DNA of 64,000 nt from Cardinalis cardinalis (Eukaryota; Chordata; Aves; Passeriformes; Cardinalidae), in the NCBI GenBank assembly GCA_014549065.1, contig JACDOX010000023.1:4951161-5015160 (forward strand). The letters are read 5' to 3'. Within the stretch, counting starts at the first letter, position 1. Every line of letters begins with the position of its first letter. A program made the position numbers and the translations under genes. Shown here piece by piece: positions 12,682 through 25,139 of the stretch. A model generated the notes under the pieces. It was not told the origin of the DNA, searched no databases, and saw nothing but the letters and a program-made list of their open reading frames with translations.

Positions 12682-15404
12682 AGTGGAATGACTGACAGCA
12701 GTTTGGGGTTTTGGCATTGTGGAGAGCTGTTACTGCAGATTCATTTTACACATACTAAAGGTTTGGAGGATAAAGAAGACTCTCCACAATTATTCTCCTA
12801 ACCTTTTGTTTCCTTCAAAAATATGTATGTCATTCTATTCCTTTTTCTGTTGTTTCTGGAGGAAGTGACAGGGACATCTCAATGTACTCTTCATTCTGTG
12901 TAGTGAGGTTTCTATCTATTTACCTATCCAGCAGCAGCAATGCTGTTGGAACTGGAGTGCTCTAGCATATTCTCTAGTGTACCTGAAGGACCCTTAACCC
13001 CACAACTTGTTCACTTTTATCAGTTGTGTCAGCTAGTCTCATAAAAGGTATTAGCTCTTCCTACAAACTCTCATTTATCTAGATATTATCAGCAACAGGA
13101 ATGTTGTGNCAGCTGTTATGGCAGAAACACGTAAGAGCAGTAGGGTATTTCTGTCCCAAATATGACAGTGGAAGAGAAGAGAGAGGCATCACAGGTGAAG
13201 TGTATTCTGTAAGAACACCAACAGAGCTGGAAGTTAAACTTATGTCAGCTGAGTCTTCATCCATGGCCAAGCCATAGGTACATTCATGCTGCTTTCCAGG
13301 AACACATACAGATTGGCAAGCTCTGTTGCTTAGCTAATAGGAAATCCACTCTGAAGTGAAGAATGTGTAAGGGACCAAAATATTTATAGATTAGTTCCCT
13401 CCTCATAGTTTTCTGTTCGTTTTTCTGTANAGTTGAAGTGTTTTGCTCGTATGCATTTCAGCCAGTACAAAGCAAGTGTAGAGTTCAAAGAGACATTTTC
13501 ATTTTGAAATGTTGTTTTCAAAAGGATTAAAAAGCTCAAAAAGGAAATGAATTCTTATTTCAGATTGAGACTAACCAAATAGTTCAATAGTCAGGCAAAT
13601 ACATGTTGTGCTATAGAAATGGAGATGGCCTCACAATGCTTTGCTCCTGTGTTTTTTCCCCACTCCCTGCTCCTGTGTCATTCTNACCCATACATATCAC
13701 TTACATCATTTCTTTACAATGTTCAGGCAGATTCTTGTGGCAGGGATTGGCAGTGAGATGGAAATTTGAGGGTGTCATCAGCCTGGATTGAAATGGCTCT
13801 CCTCTAATGGCCTGTGTAAATAGGTGGGTGGGCTCAGTTCAGTTGCTGCACGTGCCCACACTATAAACTGGTTGAGTTTGTGTTTCCCATCCTGGGCAGG
13901 CCAGCAGCAGTAGTGCTGCTCATCCCCACAGCTGGGGAGGGGGATGAGGCTTGCCTGTGTCTTCTTCACATCAGGATTTCAGGCATGCATGGTCATAAGC
14001 CATTCCCCCTGGTTTGGGGAAGTGTTGAATAGGGAGAAATATTTCACACATTTTCTTCCCCTCTTGAACCAGTCACAGGGGCCAATAAAACTGGGCTCCA
14101 ATCCTGGACTCCAGGCTGGGCAAAAAACAAAGAGACTGTGTGGAAGACAAGGACCCTCTTAAGCCTGATGTCTTGTTCACAGCTATTTCTTGTTTTTTCC
14201 TCCTGGCAGAGATAGATACTCTTCCACTGCAAAGTGCAGCTTAGTGTTTTTCCATTCATTCCTGCAAAGAGGTGACAGCAGCAGGCTCTTAAATACTGAG
14301 GTGCTATTTGTGTGGGTGTCCACCTTGAAAGGAATTATGGTTGTTTGAAATCTACTAGATGTTTATTTTGATGGATATGAGCACCTGCCAGGAAGGATTC
14401 CANGTAGTATTAAGTCTCTGAAGCATTTGTAGCAGGAATGAACATGTTTTTGAGACCATAAATTACATCTGCAACTTCACTGAATAGCAAGGGAAATCAA
14501 CCTTTCAAGTGATGCCTGGGCATTTTGCGAGTCTAGTCTGGTTCACATCTGTGAATTCAGACCCCCTCTGCTGCCATGTCATGTGTGAATTCCATGGCAG
14601 ACACTTATATCTTGCAAGCTTAGCACCTTTAATTTCGTGGAAGTACTTTGCATAAGCCTTTGGAGTTTCATATCTTCATACTGTACACTTAGTAAACCCT
14701 AATATTTGTAAGGAGGATGTGAAAGACAAATCAAATGAGTTTGAAGCCACAAGAAGTCAAAAGCATGTCTTCCCTTATTTTCTTTCCTGTTTGCCTAAGG
14801 ATTATTTATTGTGTTTGCCTTGATTCCAGCCACTTAATTTTTCCAAACAGATGCAGCTGATTGATTAATGGCATTTCATGTTTAAAGTCAAAAGTGTCAG
14901 CAAGACTCTTGCACGCCTGTGTCATTCTCTCCTAGAACAATAGCTTCAGCTGAGAAGTAGGGACTTGTGCCAAGTATTCTTGAGGATAGGAGGTCATGTG
15001 CCACTTTTCTGCTAGGAGACAGATATATATATATATAAGGACAAGGGGAGGCAGGAGTTTGGGGGCTTGGAGGGCTAACTCTGTTCTAATAATAGGTGGA
15101 TCACATGGTTGCTAAGTCACCTACAACAAGGCTTAGTTTGTGGAGGTGAATCAAAGTGCTGGGAATTAAGGACATTTCTTCGACTATCCTATGACATATA
15201 AAAATAGGCCAGGGAAATACATATGTGATGAAGAAAGCATTGACTGTCTAGGCCAAAACTCCAGAGGAGCAGCAGGACTTCATTTCTCTCACCTTCTTTT
15301 GTGATTACTCTTCTTTTCCTTTTTAATAACCCTGCATGTAAATATAGCCTACAGGTGATCCAGGTTCTCACCCAATATGTAATATTAAGTGTTTGTGTAT
15401 AGTA
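12682..15404. other. non-coding single-copy sequence with a short (TA)n run
   Basis: No open frame above 72 codons. A pure AT alternation sits at 15023-15037. The stretch 13790-13960 is slightly richer in G+C and holds overlapping frames on both strands, none domain-like. Confidence 0.6.
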
Positions 15405-15490
15405 GGGTACAGGGCAGAGCCTCAGCTGTTGGAAACAACAATAGCTTGCCTGATGCCAATTAACCCAGTCAGGATTGGCCATATCTGCTT
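15405..15490. repeat. possible ancient amniote SINE-like fragment
   Basis: The words GCCTCAGCTGTTGGAAACAA, ATAGCTTGCCTGATGCCAAT and CAGTCAGGATTGGCC occur in the order and at the spacing of an old amniote repeat, in which CAGCTGGTGTAAATCA, CATAGCTCCATTGAAGTCAA and a GATCTGGCCC end follow one another. Divergence is high. A 140-codon minus frame (15189-15611) crosses it and is considered chance. Confidence 0.3.
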
Positions 15491-16149
15491 CTCCTGGTGT
15501 GGGAACGGGGTGAAGACTTGCAAATGGAGGATTACGCACTCGTGCACCACATTGGAAACCTATTGCGTAGTCTAGTGTCAGTAATAGAAGGCATCTATAT
15601 TTGTGGATCAAAATGAAACTGGCATAGGCTCCCCTTTGACAGCTGTTTCAAATATAGGGCTCATCACGTTGTAATTCTTTCCCAGTATATGCTTAGAAAC
15701 ATGCAAAACACCAAGAAGCCTGAGACCCTATTGTTCTCTTCTGCACGTTCTGAGTGTTTTGTGTAAATGTATCTCGGGCCTTGAGGGCCAGATTCCTAGA
15801 TACTGAAGTCAGAGACCAAGCTTTGCTGTTTATTGTCAATGGCAATAACCAACAAGTGGGGAGTCCCTTTTGTTTCCCTGACCTTCTGTATATTTTCTGA
15901 GCCTCACAGGCTAGGCTTCAGAGGAAACTTCCTCTGAAACTATAAGCCACTAGAGGCCTCCTGAATACTTGAATTGATTTTGCTTCCAGGAAGACAGAGT
16001 CTCCTAAAAAGTACATCAGGCTTATAGAAGAAAATTATTCCCCTTTTGCCAAGCCGGGCTGACACACAGTGTGGTGAGGGTGAGGGGAAGATAGCACAGC
16101 TGAAATAAAGAACAGAAATGCACTTGAAATTCAGCTCTTTAAATACAGC
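15491..16149. other. non-coding sequence, nothing recognised
   Basis: Repeat-free sequence of average composition with no open frame above about 60 codons apart from the minus frame entering from the left. Confidence 0.55.
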
Positions 16150-16810
16150 CCATGTAATATTGAGTCACGGTGAATTACTCATTTCTATTTAGCCTTTATC
16201 TGTTGCAACCTGATTATAGAGAGAAACTACATTCCTTTATTCAGGCATGAGGCCAATATTCATATTAGTCATTTTTGGCCAAAATAAATTCTACAAACTT
16301 TGGTCAAAATGCTTAATCCAATAATGCAAATGTAGGGGCTCTTTACATAAACCACCCCANGGCAATCTCTCTGTTTATTTTTTTGTTTACGTCCTCACAC
16401 CTTCTCTCTCTCTTCCTGTAGGTCTTTTTTCTGTTGCACCAGCCTCATTTGTGTTTACCTCTTTTGCATAAGCATCCATTGCAAAACCCCCATGGATATC
16501 AGAGATACTTCGATGACACAGTTGATGCTTCCTCTCTGGGCTATGCCAGGTTTGCCCATTGATCCAGGAGCATGTTACTGTTCATTAATGCAAGGTCACC
16601 CCTAATTCCCTCCTTCTCCTCTTTACCTCCCAGCCCTCAGGGGGAAAAAATACTTGGAGGAGAAACCCGTTTGCTTTCTGTGTCAAGAAGCTGGTTGGTA
16701 GCTTGCTGCTAATTACTTTGGCTACAATAATTCTTAACCCGATTACAGTGATACAAATTAAAGCACTCTTGGCGAAGGGCAGATAAATCCACATGTCAGA
16801 CACCAGAGCC
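16150..16810. promoter_or_regulatory. candidate conserved non-coding element(s)
   Basis: Two AT-rich, repeat-free cores (about 16155-16345 and 16680-16790) are dense in words such as TGAGTCA, TTTGGCCAAAA, AATGCAAAT, GCTAATTACTTTGG and ACAATAATTC. These resemble AP-1, octamer, homeodomain and Sox sites. Individual matches of this length are expected by chance; the density and lack of repeats are what suggest an enhancer. Inference only. Confidence 0.2.
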
Positions 16811-17856
16811 TTGGTTTATTTAGGGACATCTCATTTCTTCTGATCTTGTTACCCAGTTTTCCATCTTCTTTGGGTAATCCTGAGTAAATCTTTCTGCAGT
16901 GGAAATCAGCACCATACACATAGGCCCAGATTATTAGAGAGGCCTTTGAAATTGTCTCATGAGGTTCATCCTGCAACCCTCTGGGAAGGTCAGGTTCTCC
17001 TGCCCCAAAGGATGAAGAACAACTGGTGATTTTGAGAGCTCCCAGTGGCACATCTTTGACAGGGCCTAATTTTCAGAGACATGGCCTGCACCCCATCCTT
17101 AAAATCAACCTCTGCAATGTTTCACTGTCGATCCACCAAAGGAACTTGCTCTCGCTAAAAATAGAGGTCTATGTACTTGTGCAGCCTTTGGCCTTTGCTT
17201 ATGCAAATTGGACAGTTGTCAGATAACCTTGTCTCCAGTACCTTGTGTACAAAAAATTGTTTTGCTTTCTGCATGCCTTGAAAAATGTTATCTTTTTTTA
17301 AGTCATGTGGATTGGGAGGCAGAAAGAGGAATTATTTCCTGGATAAATTGGCGTCGCCTTCTATAGATAAGCAGCATCTTTCTGCATCTGTTTTCTTTGC
17401 TGTGGTGAGGACCCTTTTTATTCAGTTTGTTAATGAGACCATGCTGGCAGGTAGGAAGTTGGACTTCTCTCTCTCATATGTCAAGCTGGGTCAGTGAAGC
17501 TGAATTTCTCAAATGCTGTAGTCATGTGCTATAAACTATGAAGTACTTTTGCTAAAATAATGTTTCCAGTATCCTGTGAATAACACACTGATCACTGAAT
17601 TAGTTCCTTGGTGGGAAGGAAAGTAACAAGATTAAAGAGAAACCTGGGAATGGATTTAGTTCTCTTTTACTCCTTTTACTTTGACATTTATCAAGCTGAA
17701 CTCCCCACAAGCCAGGACTATATAAATATTGAGTAAAGACTGCAGGATTTAACAGTCAGTTCATGTCANATAATTATTAGCCTCTGGCACCATCTTATTC
17801 ATTTGTAAAGTCACTAACATGAATGTATTGTACCAGATAACAATATTGCCAAGTAT
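16811..17856. other. non-coding sequence, no gene recognised
   Basis: A 97-codon minus frame (16758-17051) has no domain pattern. Nothing else was recognised. Confidence 0.55.
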
Positions 17857-17862
17857 TTTATT
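17857..17862 (-). promoter_or_regulatory. AATAAA poly(A) signal downstream of the 18 kb candidate exon
   Basis: The plus strand TTTATT reads AATAAA on the minus strand, about 95 bases beyond the stop codon at 17958-17960. The hexamer is common by chance in AT-rich DNA, so it counts only in combination with the open frame. Confidence 0.25.
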
Positions 17863-17957
17863 TAGCAGGTCTATTCTGTTGCAGCTTCCTTTCAGAACAC
17901 CTCAGCTGTACAGTATGCAAAAACCAGAAAATACATTTTCTTTACAGGAAGGTACCG

Positions 17958-18296
17958 CTACACTACATTACAGCTGATCTCAGTTTTCTTAGCCATGATA
18001 TAACCTTCCCCTGCAGTTTCACATCTCTTCTGTGAAATTGCACACTGCTGTTCATACTGAATTACATAAACATAAAAATATTTTGCAAGGGGGTTTGAAA
18101 GGGTGATGTTGTGAAGCTTAACCTGATATTTAGGATTTTCCATTAGGAGTTTTGTACAGTTCTGGACATATTTCATTGATTCATCTGCATTTTCAGGTAG
18201 CATGCACTGTATAGATGTAAGGGTAGTATATGAATTTTGTGGACTGGGACTTTCAGGTAATATAAAACTCCCCCTAGACAAGGTTGAACTTGACAT
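17958..18296 (-). CDS. unidentified 112-codon open frame, candidate terminal exon
   Basis: I do not recognise the product. The frame runs from an ATG at 18296 to TAG at 17958-17960, with an in-frame TAA only 12 bases before the ATG. The ATG context is weak. A better start as an exon is position 18206, after a pyrimidine-rich CTACCCTTACATCTATACAG acceptor-like sequence, giving about 82 codons. The translation looks more protein-like than other frames here. It has five cysteines (31, 47, 85, 92, 109), two N-glycosylation sequons (NCT 46-48, NIT 63-65), a charged segment LPENADESMKYVQNC, and an aromatic strand-like AKYFYVYVIQYE. There is no signal peptide or membrane helix. An AATAAA lies about 95 bases past the stop. 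If real, it could be the last exon of a secreted or extracellular protein transcribed leftwards. A chance frame remains quite possible, because longer frames here are clearly spurious. Confidence 0.22.
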   Translation of the reverse strand: MSSSTLSRGSFILPESPSPQNSYTTLTSIQCMLPENADESMKYVQNCTKLLMENPKYQVKLHNITLSNPLAKYFYVYVIQYEQQCAISQKRCETAGEGYIMAKKTEISCNVV

Positions 18297-20519
18297 GATA
18301 GGAAGTTATCCACTGCTTTGCTGAGAACCTGTGCTTACATCTCACATGTGTCTGCATTAGCCCTTTAAACTTCCTGGCTCATTTTCAACAGATTTCTTGT
18401 TTCAGGTGTTAGGAGTAGAGCTGAAAGTTTGAGGCAAAAATCTGTAAAATTTATTCAGAGAATTAGATGTATGAGCCCATACNTAGTCCCATTAAAAGAA
18501 AAAACCCTACTAACTCCTGGTTTTTGGTGCTGTTGCAGGGCTCCCTGAAAAAGAGCTTGAGACACCTCTGGGAACAGGTGACTGCTATTTGTATATGGCT
18601 TTAAGATATGGGTTTTATGTTTCAAATTTAGTTGTTTGAGATATTTCACTCAGCACCCCATTTGCTCTGCACCAGAGCTCCCAGGAGATATTCCTGTGGG
18701 CATTTGTGCCCTGCCTTGGTGTGGTTGTGTCCACCTCTTCCCTCTGTGGATTCTGACTGACTCTCAGCTCTTGTCTCTCCAGCCGTTTCCGAGTGCTGGT
18801 TCTGATAGTATCAGTGAGTTCTTGTGACCTTGCAAAGCCAAGGACCAGGACCCTTCTCCCAAAGGAAAGTTGCAGGAGGTCAGATATTCCACTCCCATCT
18901 CACCGAGCTCATCCGTCCAACTTCTTTCCCTTTTTCCCCCCCTCCTGTCCCTTTTTGTTTGGTTTGACCTTGGTCACTGATGACAAGGCTGCTTTTCCTG
19001 CCAAACCAATCAATAAGCTAAACAGAGAGAAGATGAGTATTTAGAATATGGGAAGCCAAACTCAAACACAGATAGGTTATCAGCCTAGCCCAGAGCAGAC
19101 TTCTAAGCAAATATTTCATTAACAAATTTTTCATGGCAACTTGCATGTTAAAAGAAAAAAAAAAAAAGCAACAACAGGAGAGGGAACAGTAAAGGGGATA
19201 AAGTGGAAAAACTGGGCTGGAGCCATCAGGCTTAGGCTGTTGCATTGCTTGCTGTCTTTGGTTACCAGCACTTTCCTAAACACACTGCTGCTCCCTAGGG
19301 AGATGGTAAGCAGGAAGGGTGAAGACCTTGCACAGTTGGGGCTTTGAGAGCCCGCTCTGAGCTGCTGCACCTCGTGCTTTCCTCTCAGACAGGGAAGGGC
19401 TCAGGGTGCCTCTGTCACCATACCGTGTGTTTGTGGTGGAGCAGCATTCTGGGCACAGGCTGAAGTCTGAGACTGCCTGCATACATTTTCTCTTGACAAA
19501 CAGGAGCCTCAGCCAGTTACAGCATTAAGTTCCTGGTTAGCTTAGTGACCTGTAGAAAATGTATTTGTAGTATTGCAAAACCTTGTGAAAACGTACCCAA
19601 AGATCTCACTTCGGTGCATCCCTCACCCCTTCTGTGTGAGACACAGCTTTTTCTTGGATGTATTATTGCCCTTCATTTAAAACAATAAACAAAAATTAAT
19701 GCATTTTTTGAAGACCAGAATATTTTACAGCATTCTTAGCATAGATTAACAAACCCTCACTTTTGTGTCTCATGGGAATAAGGAACAGAGTCTTAACCAT
19801 ATTTTTTTCTTGACAGCTATTTTAAAAGGTTGACTGAAGAGCAGGGAAGTTGCTAAATAACTTTTCAAATAANGTGGAGGAGAAAAATGTAGGTCACTAA
19901 GCAATAAACTCCCTACATCCTTCTGGCTAAGGAAGAGACTCTGAATCTCCGTCCACCTTTTACTAAAATGAGACCAAAATTCAAATCCAACATAAAGCAT
20001 TACAGCTTTAAGTACTGAAAATATTTATTATTTTTATACCAGTAATCCAATAGCATAATCTCAAGAACATCAGTGCTCCAGGAATGTCTAGGAACACAAT
20101 GGATTTGCCTTTATTCCTTTATCCAGATGTTTCTATAAAATACTCTGGATACTAGGAATCTGTAGGGGAATTAAAGATTTATTTTTAATACTTGAAAAAC
20201 TTGAATTTCTAATAACTATGATCCTTTAAAATGTTTTAACTGTGGATTCAACATGCTTTGACTCTTTGATGAGCTTTCCCTGTATCTTTTATCTTGCTTT
20301 CCAAATAGTGGGCAACTCTTTTTACACAGGCAGCTGCAAGCCAGTCACAGGACACAGACACTTTAGTGCTAGCTGTGAGTGTGAGAATTATACTATGTGG
20401 TGGCTCTCATTCAGAATTTTATCCTTATTCAGCAAAACTGATTAGATTTTGTCTGTAGAGCTCTGTGTAGATATACCTGAGCTAGAGAAGGAATCACCAG
20501 AATATTAAATAAATCTACG
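18297..20519. other. non-coding sequence with poly(A) and pyrimidine tracts
   Basis: A C/T-rich tract lies at 18920-18962 and an A13 run at about 19155-19167. Overlapping frames on both strands at 19018-19482 (up to 83 codons) lack motifs. No repeat family was recognised. The last isolated N before a long N-free block is at 19873. Confidence 0.55.
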
Positions 20520-20670
20520 TGGGGCAATAGCCACCCCAGCTTATTGAGGACCAACTTTCATTTAGCTATTGCAGGGTGGAAAGCCTTCCATTATTACGCT
20601 ACAGCCTGTAATGCTGTAATTTTACCTCATTTCTGAAATAAGATTATACCTTTTTTCTTGTTTTTCATTA
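20520..20670. promoter_or_regulatory. candidate conserved non-coding element
   Basis: Repeat-free block with closely spaced words CATTATTACGC, CTGTAATGCTGTAATTTTAC and TCATTTAGCTATTGC. It resembles the texture of vertebrate enhancers rich in homeodomain sites. Purely inferential. Confidence 0.15.
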
Positions 20671-23647
20671 CAGATACAGTGCTATGCAAATAATTTCTGA
20701 GCCTTGACTGCTTATACACACACTTTATATTCACCTCCTGAAATAGTCATGTTGCTCCCAGAGAGGCAGTGAGCACCAGGACCTTTTTCAGGATCCGTGT
20801 AGGAAATGTTGAAACAACGTAATTTCTGTTGTTTATAAAACACTATGGATTTAATGACTTGTTTAATAACAAGACAAGTTCAATAATCATGCAGGATTTT
20901 AGAGGCAGACATCTCTAAAGATACTGTGTTCCAAATAGCAGGTCAGAAACTGATCCTCTGAGGAAATCCAGTGTAGAAAATTCACTGCATGTCAATATCC
21001 AATTTCATTTTGGAGTTGTTTATCATTTGGCTGCACCCAAAAATCTGTAACAAAAGTGCAGCACTAGCTAGTATTTTATGTAACTGCTCTAAAATATTTC
21101 TAGATGTCTACACCTGAGGATAAAGAGATTTTTTAATGTAAACAGAGTGAGGTCAGAAATCAAATATTCATCATAATTTCTTCAGCTTATTTAGTTTACA
21201 AATTTAACATGAATTTGGGTCAATCAGGTTCACTGTTTCTCTTTAATGGCCACTTAGAAATTTAATAGATCTAGAAATAGCGTAAAATTTTAATCAAAAG
21301 AGATGAGCAGAACACACACAAAGAAATGCTGGCTCTTGTTTTAAAAGTAGTGTCCTGGCCACAGCCTGGACTTGCCTGCTGGAACTGAAGCGCTGAATCA
21401 GCCTGAAGCACCAATTTCCTAAAACACAGATTGGTGGCTCACAGCAGTATTTCAGCCTTAAAATCTGACAATAAGTCAATTAGCCAGGTCTTTCGCAAAT
21501 GGAGAATTTGGTGAGAAGTGGCAGGGGGGAGGTGGGAGAAGGAGAGAGAGAAAACTGGTTCAAAAACGCAGATACTGACAAGAGGACATGGGGCACTTGG
21601 CGCTGCTAGTGTGATCCAGTTCCTGCCACAGTTTTCCATGATGACTTTGGGAACTTTTGTGGGTCTGTTCCTCTCTTCTGAAAACAGTGGTAAAAGGCCT
21701 ACCTTAGAGGGGTGACATGTGGATGAGCCAGATCAGAGCAAGACAGGGATTCCCTTTGTTTGCAGATCCTCTTGAGCAGGGCTGGTGACTGAACTGTGTC
21801 TGTGGCTTTCTGGTCTGAGGGGTTGGTGGCCAAGAGACAGGCATTGTGTTTGTTGCATGAAACACTTTCTCACTACGGAAGGGACATGCCTTACCTGCAA
21901 GGGCAACTGCAAACAGGAGCCCTGTCCCACAGATGTAAGGTTTGACACCATAAGCTGCTGAGCACAATCCAGCAGTTGCTCCTCACTTCAGCACACGGCA
22001 ATGCTGGTTATGTTGACCTTTTAGAGGCAGCCTCCTACCACGATGCAGTCCCAAGATGTGTCTGTAAGGACCAGAGGCGGTGATGTCCGTAGGGGTGTGC
22101 CTGCACCTTTGCATTTCCACCTCCCCTACCCCTGGGGGAAGATCAGAAAGAGGAGGGCAGCCAGCTGTAGCAAAAGCTGCTCTCTCCCTGCAGCAGGACG
22201 CCAGGCTTCTCTCAGTTTTCAGGGTGGAGGCAGCCAAAGGCAGACAACTAAATCTTCCTTCTTTTCTCCCAGCCTACCAGAAGACTATATGGTAAATGCC
22301 CAGCTGATGTGTTAGAGTGCATCCTGAATTCACTTCAGAGTGCTTCTGTTCAAAATGCAGTAAATCATCAAATCCCAGTCTGCCTGCAGACCACACAGTG
22401 AATTAAGAATGCTCCTCATGTAATACTGACTTGATCTCATCTTACACATACCCCAAAGCAATAGCAAGGGGAAAATGCTGTGAAGCATTTTTTCCTTTGT
22501 TAGTGCCCTCAGGGCTCAATCGGAACTTTGTAAGAGACAAAAAAGAATAGCTGGGAAAAATGGTGAATTTCTGCACACCATAAGGACCAGAGGAGCTTAT
22601 GCTGTCATCTGCTTCTGTTGTGAGGGGGCGTGCAGATGTGACAGTGAGCAGGGCTTTTTTAGCCACACTCAAGTCAAACGTGACCCATATTGCATCTCTT
22701 TAGACAACCACCTTCCACTTTTCTCTTACCTTTGTTCCAGGTGGCAGGAAGATACCATCTTTGTTGAAGATTTTTTTTTAAATGCACTTCTTAGGCTGCC
22801 AATAAATTGTGGTGTTTTTTGTTTCGTTTGTTTTTATTTTCCCTTCCTGGATTAGTTTATTTTATGTCTATTTCATTACTTGAACCTATTCTTTGCAGAA
22901 TTTTTTCTCCCCAACCCAGCTGAATGTGGAGTGAAGCCTTTGAGGCAGAGATTATATTCCCTCTTGTGTTTAGGTACAAGTGGCTGGAGTTCCTAGAAAA
23001 GAGCTGCTATTAACCACATCAATAAAAATAATCCTTGGGAATTGCTGCAGTGTGATATCTCACATGGAAACTCTAGGAAAGAAAGGCTAGGCTGCTTTCA
23101 GGAAATTATTCCTTATGAAAAATCTGTGTTATTTGGTAGTAGAGAACACTACAAACCTGAATGAAAGTTTGTGCAAATTGTCATCTGTCTGTATGAGAGT
23201 GTTTCGAGACTTAAACCACAAGGGGCAGGATTAAGTCTCCGAATTCGTAGTATCAGTATTTATTTGAAGCCTGAAATTTTGATTTCTCCTGTTTTTCTAT
23301 TTTATATAGAATTTTCTGTGTCACAGGAAAAAAAAGAAAAAGGATAGGGAGAAGGAAGGAGATAAACATTATTCTAAAGCTGAACATTTAGTTGATACTG
23401 TGCTGTCTACCATAGGAAATAGCATAACAATATGTGTGGTAAAAAGCTTTACTACCCTTGCAAAGATGTACTTAGGTGATGAACTTCTTTTGTTCTGAGC
23501 CATTTCACTGAACTCGCAATATATCAAAAGGTCTGTGTTATCTCTATGGGAGGAGGGCCTTAATTGCAACATACATTTACAAGAGTTGGGATATTTTTAC
23601 TGCTTGTACTCTATGTGCCCATCTATAAAACCTGTAATAATCTTATA
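20671..23647. other. non-coding single-copy sequence, no gene recognised
   Basis: Frames at 21704-22315 on both strands (up to 90 codons) overlap one another and have no motifs. A purine-rich tract sits at about 23325-23365. No retroelement was recognised up to the LTR fragment at 23648. Confidence 0.55.
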
Positions 23648-23990
23648 TGTTTTGTGGTTTAACCCCAGCTGACAACTAACTACCCCTCAGCTGCTCACTC
23701 ACTCCTCCCCCCACTGGAATGGGGAGAGGAATCAGAGAAAAAAAAAAGTAAAATTGGTTCGTTGAGGTAAGAACAGCTTAATGGTTGGAACAAAGTAAAA
23801 TATAATAATACTACTAATAATACTGATAATAACAGTAACAGTAATAATAGTAATGAGAAGAAGAGTGAGACACAAAACTCAGAGAAACAAGAGATCTATG
23901 ACACAATTTCTCACCTCCCACTGACTGATACCCAGCCTGTCCCGGAGCGGAGACCAGCAGCTCCTGACCAACTCCTCCCAGCTACTGTGA
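23648..23990 (-). mobile_element. avian endogenous retrovirus LTR fragment, 5' part missing
   Basis: The plus strand starts TGTTTTGTGGTTTAACCCCA, then continues with CAGCTGCTCACTCACTCC, a C-run plus CACTGGAATGGGG, GAGGTAAGAACAGCTTAATG, an (AAT)-rich tract at about 23800-23860, and CACTGACTGATACCCAGCCT. This is the reverse complement of the R/U5 half of an LTR family widespread in birds, so the element lies on the minus strand. Family identity is recognised from memory of the pattern. The recognisable part stops at about 23990, at TCCCAGCTACTGTGATA, which corresponds to the region just after the TATA box in the intact LTR. The U3 promoter half is therefore absent, and no retroviral gag, pol or env reading adjoins it. 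It is an old, truncated and non-functional remnant. Confidence 0.8.
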
Positions 23991-25139
23991 TAGCCAGGGC
24001 TGTGGTTTGTATGTGTGAGCAGTAAAACAGTCTCTGTTATATCACACCATACTTTGTAAATATTAAATCACTTTCATGATAGCTAGTCCATCTATCACAC
24101 AGGAAGGAGCTGCAGGCAGTGGGTGCTGCTTGTTCCTTACAGGCCCTCATTGGAGGCTCCCAGTCTTCACAGCCCCTCTGGGTGCTGTGTCTTGTATCTG
24201 GAGCTGGAGGAGATGAGAGGAGCATCACCTGCTGCCCTAGGCTGCCCTGTGTAGAGGTCTGTGTCTGCTGTCTTGTTCAGCAGCTCCCACATCACACAAT
24301 GGACGCAGCTGCTTTCAGTGGGAGTCAGTGGAGATAAAAATCTAGATTTATAACAAAATCTTTTATTTTATTTTATGCTCTAGATGTCTGGACATAACCG
24401 CTGAAAATGATTCAGACTCAAAGACATGTTAAAATTTCATTTCAATGACTTCTCATTTCAGCTGGCACAAGGTGATCTGAAGTACTTCAGGACAGGTCAC
24501 GGGACACAGCCTTGGTCCAGCAAACTTGTTTTCCTCTGCTTTGGTGATGCAAACAAGGCACTGGGTGTGCATCTCCTTGATAGACTGATGGGGTTAGCTG
24601 ATATGTTGTCCACTTTCCCACATCCTCACACGTGGAGAGAGTACAGCAGTCCCAGAAAGGGCAGTGCAGTGATATGCTCCAGCCTGGTGATCCTCCTCTG
24701 GCTGAAGACGTCCTCAGCCCATGAGATGCTTCCACTTCTGCTTTGATCTCTGTTGATCCTAGGCTTGGGAAAGGCATGAAATTGGCTGAGAACTTGATAT
24801 ATCCAGGGTAATATGGTCACAATGGTGTTGCGTGTCCTAAGTTTTTCTTTGGGGCTTGCAGGTGATTTTCCAAAATTTCAGTGTGAGTTTCAGAAGTCTG
24901 TGGGAGGAGCTGAATGAAAAATAATGGAGAAGACAAGAGCATTGATGAGAAACTGAAAATGTGCAGAACTGAAATTAATATATACCCAAGGGCCATCTGA
25001 TATGCAGGCTTGAAAGAAATACATTCACACTATGATGAACAAGCCCACCCTCAATTAATCAAGTCTAAGAAAGAGGCATACGTGAGGTATTAAACATCAG
25101 CTACAGGGGCAGACCAGAAAGATTACAATGTGAAGTTCA
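23991..25139. other. non-coding sequence, nothing recognised
   Basis: A frame of 106 codons (24426-24746, plus) and two overlapping minus frames lack domains. The stretch does not continue the LTR family. A T/A-rich tract lies at about 24360-24377. Confidence 0.5.

Noticed and set aside
19131..19347. Lys-rich and Phe-rich mirror frames around a poly(A) run
   Set aside because: Both result from the A13 tract at about 19155, not from coding constraint.
24120..24760. Possible continuation of the retroviral element beyond the LTR
   Set aside because: No primer-binding site, gag, pol or env-like reading is visible and the LTR similarity stops at about 23990.
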